From an uncultured Actinomycetes bacterium (GTDB lineage Bacteria > Actinomycetota > Actinomycetes > Nanopelagicales > Nanopelagicaceae), in assembly GCA_903901905.1 (NCBI GenBank), contig CAIUSQ010000038.1:1-6272 (forward strand): DNA of 6,272 bases. The letters are read 5' to 3'. Shown here one piece after another: positions 1 through 5,270 of this stretch; the stretch's first letter is position 1; each line of letters starts with the position of its first letter. Both the position numbers and the translations under genes were made by a program. The notes beneath the pieces are model-generated. The model worked only from the letters and a program-made list of their open reading frames with translations. It made no database searches and was not told the DNA's origin.

Positions 1-50
1 ACATCTATTTTGGGGCATCCAACAGGGTGAGTGCCAAATATGGGCGCTCC

Positions 51-79
51 ACACGCTTGAATCACCCTGCTACACGCTT
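51..79. repeat. Short direct repeat ACACGCTT, two copies 21 bp apart
   Basis: The octamer ACACGCTT occurs at 51-58 and again at 72-79, followed by GAATC in the first copy and AATC in the second. The start-to-start distance of 21 bp is about two helical turns. The second copy overlaps the stop codon of the ceramidase-like gene, so at least part of it is coding. The remaining 1-77 bases hold no recognisable gene or terminator hairpin. This may be chance, or a binding site for a gene to the left of the window. Confidence 0.25.
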
Positions 80-1394
80 AATCCTGGGAAATGTAGCCTT
101 TGCAGAACTCAATCAACTGCTCCAGGCTTCCTGCGTGAAGAGGAGATTGCCATGCTGGGTAGCGGGAAGTGTCATATGCAATTTGTGGAGCGACGTAGCC
201 GCAATGCGCTCCATTAGCCAGATTTATGAAAAGAATGGCTCTCTTTGGGAAAGCTTCCCGCAAACTCTCTTGCAGTAGCGAATAAGCCTCACCTGGATAT
301 GCCACAAAAATGGCCTCACCCATCTTCCAAAAAGTAACTGGGAATTCCGTGGTTTCACTACCAACGTTGCCGATAATGCGAGAGGCCCTGAGGATTCGAT
401 CAGCCATAATGACTGGATTCGTAGTTGGTGGTGGTTCGTTCTTCTGTGTTCGCAAACTTAATTTTCTAATCTCACTTACTTGAAGTGATATTTGTGGCTT
501 CAATTGACTAATAAAGGTTCCTAGAGGTGCGCCAGATTCAACAGTCACATCATAAGTAAGAGTTTTTCCGGGATCGAGCATTCCGAACAAAGTACTTAAA
601 ACTGCATGGCCAAGTATTGACCCATTTTGTTCAGCAACATGGGTATCTTCCGCATACTGCTGGCATGGACTTAAATCACCTGATGCTCCTTGCAGATAAA
701 TGAATACACCGCCGTGTTCCTTTTCAACAATCTCACGTGCTGATCCAATAAAGTCTGGAGATATTTTTGAATTCATTCCTCCGAGACTTGTTGGGTGGGC
801 CGCGTAGTTTGCAATAACTGCGATTGGCTCATCATCTTGTGATGTAATGCGACCGATTAATAATGTGGGATCTGCTGCGACATTATCGTTTGCCGCTAGT
901 ACGTAGCGTTTCTCAGTACTTCGATACAGGTCTCGATTCATTGCCAATGTGCACAATCCATAGCCCCAGTCGACATAACAGGGAACGAGCTTGGTCATAA
1001 TTTCTTTAGCAGCGAGGCCAATCTTCTTTTGAACTGAGTCTAAATAGGGCTCAATCAAATGGCCTCCAGGCCGATCGCGGTCATCACGAGAAATAGATGG
1101 CCCCGAATGGGTGTGAGTGAGCGCAAGAATCAACTGCGCCTCGGGGAGTTCGGTTCTTTGAAGTATCGCGCTTCGAAATGTCCACTCATCTGCAGCGCTC
1201 ATCCACCAGCCAAAATCTACTGAAACCAGTAGTTGAATAAATCCAGTTTCTTCATTTTCTACCGCCAAAATTTGAGCTTTAAGTGGTTGATGAATGCCTG
1301 TGGCAATTGGATGCGGGCTATAAGCCCAATTATGTAAATGTATTCCTATGGGGGGAGTGATATCTATCGAGACAGCACCAGCTAATAAAGTCAA
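78..1394 (-). CDS. Neutral/alkaline ceramidase-like hydrolase (single catalytic domain)
   Basis: A 438-residue protein resembling the N-terminal catalytic domain of neutral/alkaline non-lysosomal ceramidases (PF04734 type), a zinc-dependent amidase fold. It opens with AGAVSIDITPPIG (5-17), the usual start of the family. THTHSGP (93-99) supplies a zinc-binding His, and NYAAHPTSLGG (196-206) a second His (200). GDLSP (239-243) holds the Ser (242) that matches the catalytic Ser of the GDxSP motif. YPGE (366-369) and CGY (398-400) match the Glu and Tyr metal ligands. No signal peptide or membrane segment is visible, and the C-terminal domain of the secreted ceramidases is absent, so the protein is probably cytoplasmic and its substrate need not be a ceramide. 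The start is TTG; there is no in-frame ATG or GTG upstream before a stop, and no clear ribosome binding site. It is transcribed divergently from the SDR-cyclase operon. Family assignment is firm; the reaction is unknown. Confidence 0.85.
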   Translation of the reverse strand: MTLLAGAVSIDITPPIGIHLHNWAYSPHPIATGIHQPLKAQILAVENEETGFIQLLVSVDFGWWMSAADEWTFRSAILQRTELPEAQLILALTHTHSGPSISRDDRDRPGGHLIEPYLDSVQKKIGLAAKEIMTKLVPCYVDWGYGLCTLAMNRDLYRSTEKRYVLAANDNVAADPTLLIGRITSQDDEPIAVIANYAAHPTSLGGMNSKISPDFIGSAREIVEKEHGGVFIYLQGASGDLSPCQQYAEDTHVAEQNGSILGHAVLSTLFGMLDPGKTLTYDVTVESGAPLGTFISQLKPQISLQVSEIRKLSLRTQKNEPPPTTNPVIMADRILRASRIIGNVGSETTEFPVTFWKMGEAIFVAYPGEAYSLLQESLREAFPKRAILFINLANGAHCGYVAPQIAYDTSRYPAWQSPLHAGSLEQLIEFCKGYISQD

Positions 1395-1417
1395 CTTAGG
1401 AACCGAAGTGCAGTCAT
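1391..1417 (-). other. Possible 8-codon leader ORF overlapping the ceramidase-like start
   Basis: On the minus strand an ATG at 1417 reads MTALRFLS and ends at a TGA (1393-1391) that overlaps the TTG start of the ceramidase-like gene as TTGA. An AAGGA sequence (1432-1428) lies 10 nt ahead of this ATG, whereas the TTG itself has no Shine-Dalgarno sequence. Ribosomes could load here and re-initiate at the TTG. Too short to judge by composition; it may be chance. Confidence 0.2.
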
Positions 1418-1541
1418 AGCGCCCACATCCTTAATTAGTTTTCGTAAATATACTCTTGCACTTAGTTCACAAGTATGATGAATTTACCTCCGAGTGTTAG
1501 TTCTGGCAAGGAAAGTTGGCTATATATGAGAATCAATTTTT
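1395..1541. promoter_or_regulatory. Divergent promoter region, ceramidase-like gene and SDR operon
   Basis: These 147 bp separate the divergent starts and must hold both promoters. Visible candidates on the plus strand are a -10-like TATACT (1449-1454) and TATGAT (1474-1479), and a -35-like TTGCAC (1456-1461). No pair has both good sequence and 16-18 bp spacing, so I do not assign a promoter. Weak dyads are present: GTAAAT (1444-1449) with ATTTAC (1482-1487), and CTTG (1455-1458) with CAAG (1470-1473). TATGATGAATTT (1474-1485) and TATGAGAAT (1525-1533) resemble the element in the palindrome ahead of the DeoR gene. Confidence 0.5.
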
Positions 1542-1549
1542 ATGGATAA
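1526..1549 (+). other. Possible 7-codon leader ORF overlapping the SDR start
   Basis: An ATG at 1526 reads MRINFYG and stops at TAA (1547-1549), overlapping the first codons of the SDR gene (ATG 1542) in another frame. AAGGAAAG (1508-1515) sits 10 nt ahead of this ATG and is too far (26 nt) from the SDR ATG to serve it directly. It mirrors the leader ORF on the opposite strand ahead of the ceramidase-like gene. It could provide translational coupling, or be accidental. Confidence 0.2.
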
Positions 1550-2336
1550 GAATTTAAATTGGGCTAACCAAATTGCTGTAGTAACGGGTGGCAGTGGTGA
1601 CATAGGTGCAGAAGTTGTGCGCTCACTCCTTGCGGCTGGTGCGAAAGTAGCATCTGCTGATCTCTCGCCATTTCCTAATGAAGACTCGCTAAGTGAAAAT
1701 ACCAATTTTATTTCATCGATTGTGGATGTTGCTAATTCAAAAGAAGTAGATGAGTGGATAGGTAAAGTCACTGAGAAGTGGGGAACACCTACCATCGCTG
1801 TAATAGGTGCAACAATCGTAAGAAACTCGACTCTGGTTGAAACTAGCGACGCAGATTGGGATGCAGTCATTTCGGTTGGATTAACCTCGTCTTTTTATGT
1901 AGCCCGTGCCGTCATTAAGAAAATGCTATTAGTACAAGCTCGAGGAAAAATCGTATTTATTGGTTCCTGGGCAGCAAGCAATCCGCACCCACACATTGGA
2001 AGCTATTCAGTAATGAAAGCCGGTACCAGAGCCCTCATGCAAAATCTTGCCCTTGAATACGCCCACTGTGGAATTTTGATAAATGAAGTTGCTCCGGGGA
2101 TAGTTGACGCGGGCCTATCAAAAGCCCTATTTGATAAGGACCCTACGCTGAAAGCGCGCGCTTTGGAATCGATACCAGTGAATCTAACTCTTACTACCAA
2201 AGATGTTGCGAGAGATATCTTATATTTGTGTTCTCCAGAAAATCTCGTTACCACAGGAATAGTTCTTACCTCCGATGGGGGATTAAGCATCACATCAACT
2301 ATGAATACTGGCCTTCCTAACAGAAAAGAGAAATAA
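1542..2336 (+). CDS. SDR family oxidoreductase with altered motifs
   Basis: A 264-residue classical-length short-chain dehydrogenase/reductase, a cytoplasmic NAD(P)-dependent enzyme that interconverts an alcohol and a carbonyl. The Rossmann motif TGGSGDIG lies at 15-22. Asp40 at the end of the second strand suggests NAD(H) rather than NADP(H), and D62-V63 matches the adenine-contact DV pair. Catalytic Ser142, Tyr155 and Lys159 (YSVMK) are present with the usual 13-residue Ser-Tyr spacing, and APG (184-186) follows. Two positions are unusual: the NNAG motif reads VIGA (87-90), and the Asn of the N-S-Y-K tetrad (normally in VNLT) is Gly113 in SVGLT. ATG 1542 is the only sensible start, because a stop lies five codons upstream in frame, but it has no close ribosome binding site. 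The cyclase-like gene follows after 5 bp, so the two are almost surely co-transcribed. Substrate unknown. Confidence 0.92.
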   Translation: MDKNLNWANQIAVVTGGSGDIGAEVVRSLLAAGAKVASADLSPFPNEDSLSENTNFISSIVDVANSKEVDEWIGKVTEKWGTPTIAVIGATIVRNSTLVETSDADWDAVISVGLTSSFYVARAVIKKMLLVQARGKIVFIGSWAASNPHPHIGSYSVMKAGTRALMQNLALEYAHCGILINEVAPGIVDAGLSKALFDKDPTLKARALESIPVNLTLTTKDVARDILYLCSPENLVTTGIVLTSDGGLSITSTMNTGLPNRKEK

Positions 2337-2341
2337 TCTAA

Positions 2342-2998
2342 ATGAAATATTTTGATATCAGCGGTCCGGTCAGGCCAGGAATTTGGCACTATGACGCACC
2401 GTACTTTCCTTTTCAAATACAGTCATTGAGCAAGCCAAAGTGGGAAGACTTTCCTTATTATGCAGAGTCAATCAACATGCCAATGCAGTCAGGAACTTAT
2501 ATCGAAACTGCTGGCCATGTTTTCCCTGATCAATTAACAACCGCGCAGGTACCACTAGAGCGGACGGTTCTTCTGCCAAGTTTCTGCCTGCAAATACCAT
2601 CAGCGGCAAATAGCAAAATTACGAAAGAAATAATCGTTGATGCCTTAAAAAGAATTGGCAGTCCATCCCTTGTTGGAAAAGGTTTAATCATTTCGACTGG
2701 CTGGTTTAAGCATTGGTTTGAATCTGATTTTATGACTGACGGCCCATACTTCTCTGCAGATGTTATGGAATTTATTGTGGAATCAAAGGTGAGCCTTTTA
2801 GGTTCTGATATGCCTTTCTGGGACAGCGCTTCGGAACCCACTGGACATCTCTTAACTTTTTTTAAAAGTAATGCACTTATGTTGGCACCGGTCCATGGCA
2901 CAGATCAAATTACAGAAGGTGCCGGACAGCTCATAGCGATACCTCTAGCAATTGAAGGTACCTCTGCTTCGCCAGTGCGAGCAGTCTGGGTTGCTTAA
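2342..2998 (+). CDS. Cyclase-family (kynurenine formamidase-like) protein with degenerate metal motif
   Basis: A 218-residue protein of the cyclase family (PF04199 type), whose studied members such as kynurenine formamidase and isatin hydrolase are metal-dependent hydrolases. Visible family features are DIS near the N-terminus (5-7), TGW (119-121), GSDMPFWD (154-161), TGHLL (167-171) and ASPVRAVWV (209-217). The signature HxGTHxDxPxH is recognisable but altered to QSGTYIETAGH (49-59): the two first His are Gln49 and Tyr53, the Asp is Glu55 and the Pro is Ala57, with only His59 kept. The Glu usually found in the late iiiEnL segment is also not evident (LMLAPVH, 179-185). The protein may bind metal differently, or not at all. 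An AGAAAAGAG stretch ends 11 nt before the ATG. It lies 5 bp after the SDR gene in an operon and faces the alcohol dehydrogenase gene across 29 bp. The fold assignment is solid; activity is uncertain. Confidence 0.87.
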   Translation: MKYFDISGPVRPGIWHYDAPYFPFQIQSLSKPKWEDFPYYAESINMPMQSGTYIETAGHVFPDQLTTAQVPLERTVLLPSFCLQIPSAANSKITKEIIVDALKRIGSPSLVGKGLIISTGWFKHWFESDFMTDGPYFSADVMEFIVESKVSLLGSDMPFWDSASEPTGHLLTFFKSNALMLAPVHGTDQITEGAGQLIAIPLAIEGTSASPVRAVWVA

Positions 2999-3027
2999 TC
3001 CGCTTGCGCTAATTTAGAAAAAGAAAA

Positions 3028-4137
3028 TTATTGTTCGAAGGTAATCAAACCTCGACCATGGCCACCTTTTGCCAGAACTTCAAAGGCTTTATCTGCTTCA
3101 TCGAGTCGATAACTTCCGGTAAGAAGAGAATCTAAATCCAGCTTCCCATTGAGATAGAGCTCAATAAGCATTGGAAATTCAACGTGTGGATTAGAAGATC
3201 CGTACTTGCTTCCAATCATTCTGCGTTCACCACTCAGAATTCTTGCAGTTGGATCGAATTCAATAGTCATACCACTTGGAGGTGCGCCCAAAACAACCAT
3301 TGTTCCGCCGGCACTTAACATTTCTAAGCAGTTAATCATTGCCTTAGTGTTCCCAACAGCGGCAATTGAATAATTAACGCCCCGAGGGCAGATCTTCAAG
3401 GTGGCTGCCACAACATCTTCAGTAGCTGCATTAATTGTGTGAGTGGCTCCCAATTTCACAGCCATCTTAAGTGCAGCTTCTGATGTGTCAATAGCGATAA
3501 TCGGAAACGCTCCAGAAACACGAGCACCTTGAATTGAATTAAGTCCAACACCACCGCAACCAACAACAGCAACAGATTCTCCTGGGCGAGCACCAGCGGC
3601 ATTTGTCACAGCCCCAAACCCAGTTGTCACAGAACACCCAATTAGCGCTGCCTTATCAAGCGGCATATCTTTACGAATCTTGATTGCAGAACTTTCTGGA
3701 ACCACTGTGTAAGGTGCGTAAGTAGCAGGTCCATAGTGCAAGATATTTTCATTTGTTTTTGCATTATGAAAACGCTGGGTATTGTCTAGCAAAGCACCAA
3801 AAGGTGAAGGTGCCCAACAATGAGCAGGCTTGCCATTTCGACATGCTTGACAGGTACCGCAATTCATTAGCCAAGAAATAATTACGTGATCGCCAGGGAC
3901 AAGAGTGGTTACGCCTTCGCCCACTGACTCAACAACACCGGACCCCTCGTCACCGAGGATTATTGGCATTGGAGTTGCATGTGAGCCGTCATAGGCATGA
4001 AGACAAGAGTGGCAAACCCCAGATGCATACATCTTTACTCGGACCTCACCCGCATGTGGAGCATCAACTTTTACCTTAGTCATATGCATCTTTTCATTTG
4101 CTGTGACTAATACGGGAGCATCCATTGTTAAAAGCAT
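3028..4137 (-). CDS. Zinc-dependent medium-chain alcohol dehydrogenase, catalytic His replaced by Asp
   Basis: A 369-residue alcohol dehydrogenase of the medium-chain (MDR) superfamily, expected to oxidise an alcohol or polyol with NAD in the cytoplasm. Numbering from ATG 4137: catalytic-zinc ligand Cys42 (GVCHS) and Cys168 (GCSVTTG) are present, and the four structural-zinc cysteines are 93, 96, 99 and 107 with CxxCxxCx7C spacing. The nucleotide motif GCGGVG is at 193-198, with Asp217 ending the next strand, which favours NAD. The usual GHE zinc motif reads GDE, so the His ligand is Asp63, followed by Glu64. The long loop between the structural zinc site and Cys168 resembles class I/III and NDMA-dependent enzymes. 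I chose ATG 4137 over an in-frame GTG at 4146 because AAAGGTGG sits 5 nt before the ATG and actually covers the GTG. The gene is divergent from the DeoR operon and convergent with the cyclase gene. Substrate unknown. Confidence 0.92.
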   Translation of the reverse strand: MLLTMDAPVLVTANEKMHMTKVKVDAPHAGEVRVKMYASGVCHSCLHAYDGSHATPMPIILGDEGSGVVESVGEGVTTLVPGDHVIISWLMNCGTCQACRNGKPAHCWAPSPFGALLDNTQRFHNAKTNENILHYGPATYAPYTVVPESSAIKIRKDMPLDKAALIGCSVTTGFGAVTNAAGARPGESVAVVGCGGVGLNSIQGARVSGAFPIIAIDTSEAALKMAVKLGATHTINAATEDVVAATLKICPRGVNYSIAAVGNTKAMINCLEMLSAGGTMVVLGAPPSGMTIEFDPTARILSGERRMIGSKYGSSNPHVEFPMLIELYLNGKLDLDSLLTGSYRLDEADKAFEVLAKGGHGRGLITFEQ

Positions 4138-4142
4138 CGGTT

Positions 4143-4150
4143 CCACCTTT
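4143..4150 (-). promoter_or_regulatory. Ribosome binding site AAAGGTGG of the alcohol dehydrogenase
   Basis: On the minus strand AAAGGTGG is followed by AACCG and then ATG (4137-4135), a near-ideal spacing of 5 nt. It includes the GTG (4146-4144) that would otherwise add three residues, so it decides the start in favour of the ATG. Confidence 0.75.
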
Positions 4151-4242
4151 GTTTTGAGTTAGTTGCGATGGTACGGGCTGGACCCCCGGTTGTAAATGCA
4201 CTGACACACATCTTTTTCAGAAGCAATATTTACTTATCGTGC

Positions 4243-4284
4243 AAATCGATTTTTATAATTGCGATTTCATGCTAATCGGTGATT
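4243..4284. promoter_or_regulatory. Cluster of AAATCGATTT-like dyads, candidate operator
   Basis: AAATCGATTT (4243-4252) is a perfect 10-bp palindrome. ATTGCGATTT (4258-4267) repeats its right half, and AATCGGTGATT (4274-4284) is a dyad of AATC and GATT arms around three bases. The three elements are spaced about 15-16 bp apart, roughly one and a half helical turns. They lie 106-147 bp upstream of the dehydrogenase ATG, consistent with a transcription-factor site for that gene. AT-rich context raises the chance expectation. Confidence 0.3.
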
Positions 4285-4316
4285 GAAAGTGGTTTAGAAA
4301 TACGGGGGCAATACAG

Positions 4317-4330
4317 GCCAGGAGCCAGGA
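4317..4330. repeat. Tandem 7-mer GCCAGGA, two copies
   Basis: GCCAGGA at 4317-4323 is repeated immediately at 4324-4330. There are only two copies and no function is evident. It may be a replication-slippage product between the two divergent promoters. Confidence 0.4.
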
Positions 4331-4350
4331 CAAATCTGAAAGTGCAAAGT

Positions 4351-4408
4351 CGCTCATAGCCCAGAGACGCCAGCCAAATTTAGGTAGCAAATTCTCATAA
4401 TATGAGCG
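4351..4408. promoter_or_regulatory. Candidate DeoR-type operator, CTCATA-a-TATGAG palindrome with distal half-site
   Basis: CTCATA (4394-4399), one base and TATGAG (4401-4406) form a perfect 13-bp palindrome about 60 bp before ATG 4467. A further copy of the left arm, CGCTCATA (4351-4358), is the exact reverse complement of TATGAGCG (4401-4408), giving 8-bp arms 42 bp apart. The palindrome also contains a -10-like CATAAT (4396-4401). A repeated half-site next to a DeoR-family gene suggests autoregulation, since members of this family bind repeated short motifs and can loop DNA. The binding protein is inferred. Confidence 0.42.
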
Positions 4409-4466
4409 TGTGTTAAAAATTATCAAAAAACAGTAGTATTTTGTGAATAAAGTGCTATCTTACCGC

Positions 4467-5270
4467 ATGAAATCATCAACCATTCGCAGGCAGGCAATTC
4501 TTGACCGTTTGAACTCAGCTGGTGAAACAACAATATCAGACTTAGCAAAAGAATTCGGCCTCTCTGAGATGACGATTCGGCGAGATCTTGAAATGTTGGA
4601 GTTCGATGGGTATGTCCGCCGGGTTAGGGGTGGCGCAATTCCATCTCAGAGCCGATCCTATGAACCTCCAATAACTACAAGGACTAGTTTCGAACATGAA
4701 GCAAAGATGCGAATTGGACGAGCCGCCGCCGCGCTTTTATCCGATAGCGAGACTGCAATTATCGATGTTGGAACCACCACGCTTGAAATGGCTCGTTCAA
4801 TCGATGCAAAGTTACAGCTGACTTTAATCACCAGTTCTATTTTGATAGCTGGGGAGCTTTCTGCGAAACCAAATATTAGAACGATAATTACTGGCGGAAT
4901 TCTCCGTAAAGGCGAGATGAGTTTAGTAGGCGCTCGCGCTGAGAGTTCTTTTTCAGATCTAAATTGTGACACTGTGTTCTTAGGTGTTGCCGGAATAAGT
5001 TCTAGTAAAGGATTAACTGAATATAACCTCGATGACACTAGGGTTAAACAAGAAGCGATAAAGGCAGCGAGCCGGGTTGTGGTTCTTGCAGATGCAACAA
5101 AAATAGGAAAAGTTGCCTTCGCAAACGTAGCTCCTATTGACGTCGTAGATATCCTAATCACAAACGCATCACCAGACAATAAAGTGATTACCCATATGAG
5201 AGATTCAGGAATCGAAATAATTCACGTAGAGCCAATTCGAAATGAAAAAAATAACCAGGAAGGTAACTAA
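4467..5270 (+). CDS. DeoR/GlpR-family transcriptional regulator
   Basis: A 267-residue sugar-responsive regulator, usually a repressor released by a phosphorylated sugar. The N-terminal winged helix-turn-helix spans about residues 7-58, with the family signature SEMTIRRDL (33-41) and RRVRGGA (51-57). The C-terminal DeoR sensor domain shows VGTTT (101-105), ITGG (141-144), LVGA (153-156) and DATK (209-212), positions used for phosphosugar binding. I chose ATG 4467 because the protein then begins just ahead of the RRQAIL segment, as is typical. An in-frame GTG at 4443 would add eight residues and has no ribosome binding site. The stop overlaps the next start by one base (TAATG), so it is co-transcribed with the BtpA/SgcQ-family gene and the kinase. 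The palindrome at 4394-4406 is a likely target. The effector is unknown, probably the product of the downstream kinase or a derivative. Confidence 0.92.
   Translation: MKSSTIRRQAILDRLNSAGETTISDLAKEFGLSEMTIRRDLEMLEFDGYVRRVRGGAIPSQSRSYEPPITTRTSFEHEAKMRIGRAAAALLSDSETAIIDVGTTTLEMARSIDAKLQLTLITSSILIAGELSAKPNIRTIITGGILRKGEMSLVGARAESSFSDLNCDTVFLGVAGISSSKGLTEYNLDDTRVKQEAIKAASRVVVLADATKIGKVAFANVAPIDVVDILITNASPDNKVITHMRDSGIEIIHVEPIRNEKNNQEGN
5257..5263 (+). promoter_or_regulatory. Ribosome binding site AGGAAGG of the BtpA/SgcQ-family gene
   Basis: AGGAAGG inside the last codons of the DeoR gene ends 6 nt before the ATG at 5270. This is the strongest Shine-Dalgarno sequence in the window and suggests the barrel protein is translated efficiently, independently of coupling to the regulator. 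Confidence 0.75.

Larger units (their letters stand above)
4138..4466. other. 329-bp divergent intergenic region, alcohol dehydrogenase and DeoR operon
   Basis: No convincing gene is present. From left to right it holds the dehydrogenase ribosome binding site, an AT-rich stretch with CGATTT-type dyads (4243-4284), a tandem GCCAGGA pair (4317-4330), and CTCATA/TATGAG symmetry elements (4351-4408). An AT-rich run follows up to the DeoR gene. -10-like hexamers near the DeoR start are TAGTAT (4434-4439) and TATCTT (4456-4461); the latter ends 5 nt before ATG 4467 and could give a leaderless message. No matching -35 is evident. A 34-codon minus-strand ORF (4357-4253) is open but lacks a good ribosome binding site. 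I recognise no riboswitch class here. Confidence 0.6.

Noticed and set aside
1..65. Minus-strand frame open from GTG at 65 to the window edge, a possible next gene after the ceramidase-like gene
   Set aside because: Only 21 codons are visible, an AGCAGG lies directly against the GTG with no spacing, and the translation is not recognisable.
27..278. 83-codon plus-strand open frame over the 3' end of the ceramidase-like gene
   Set aside because: It lies antisense to the conserved C-terminal part of the ceramidase-like protein, resembles no family and has no ribosome binding site.
1520..1870. 116-codon minus-strand open frame opposite the SDR gene
   Set aside because: It is a low-complexity Ser/Ala/Thr-rich translation, typical of a shadow opposite a real gene with clear SDR motifs.
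2003..2901. Minus-strand open frames opposite the SDR and cyclase genes
   Set aside because: Both overlap genes with firm family signatures in the plus direction and have no recognisable motifs.
3010..3030. TAATTT/AAATTA inverted repeat between the convergent cyclase and dehydrogenase genes as a bidirectional terminator
   Set aside because: The 6-bp stem is made only of A-T pairs, has a 9-nt loop and overlaps the dehydrogenase stop codon; too weak to call a terminator.
4300..4400. Possible riboswitch or structured leader RNA upstream of the DeoR gene
   Set aside because: No conserved core of a riboswitch class that I know is visible, and only 3-5 bp stems such as GGC/GCC (4316-4326) can be drawn.
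4443..4466. GTG 4443 as the DeoR start
   Set aside because: It has no ribosome binding site and adds residues ahead of the usual family N-terminus. ATG 4467 fits the family better, although a leaderless start at either cannot be excluded.
4658..5179. 173-codon minus-strand open frame opposite the DeoR gene
   Set aside because: Despite its length it is antisense to the well-conserved DeoR sensor domain. Its Ser/Ala/Ile-rich composition fits an antisense shadow.
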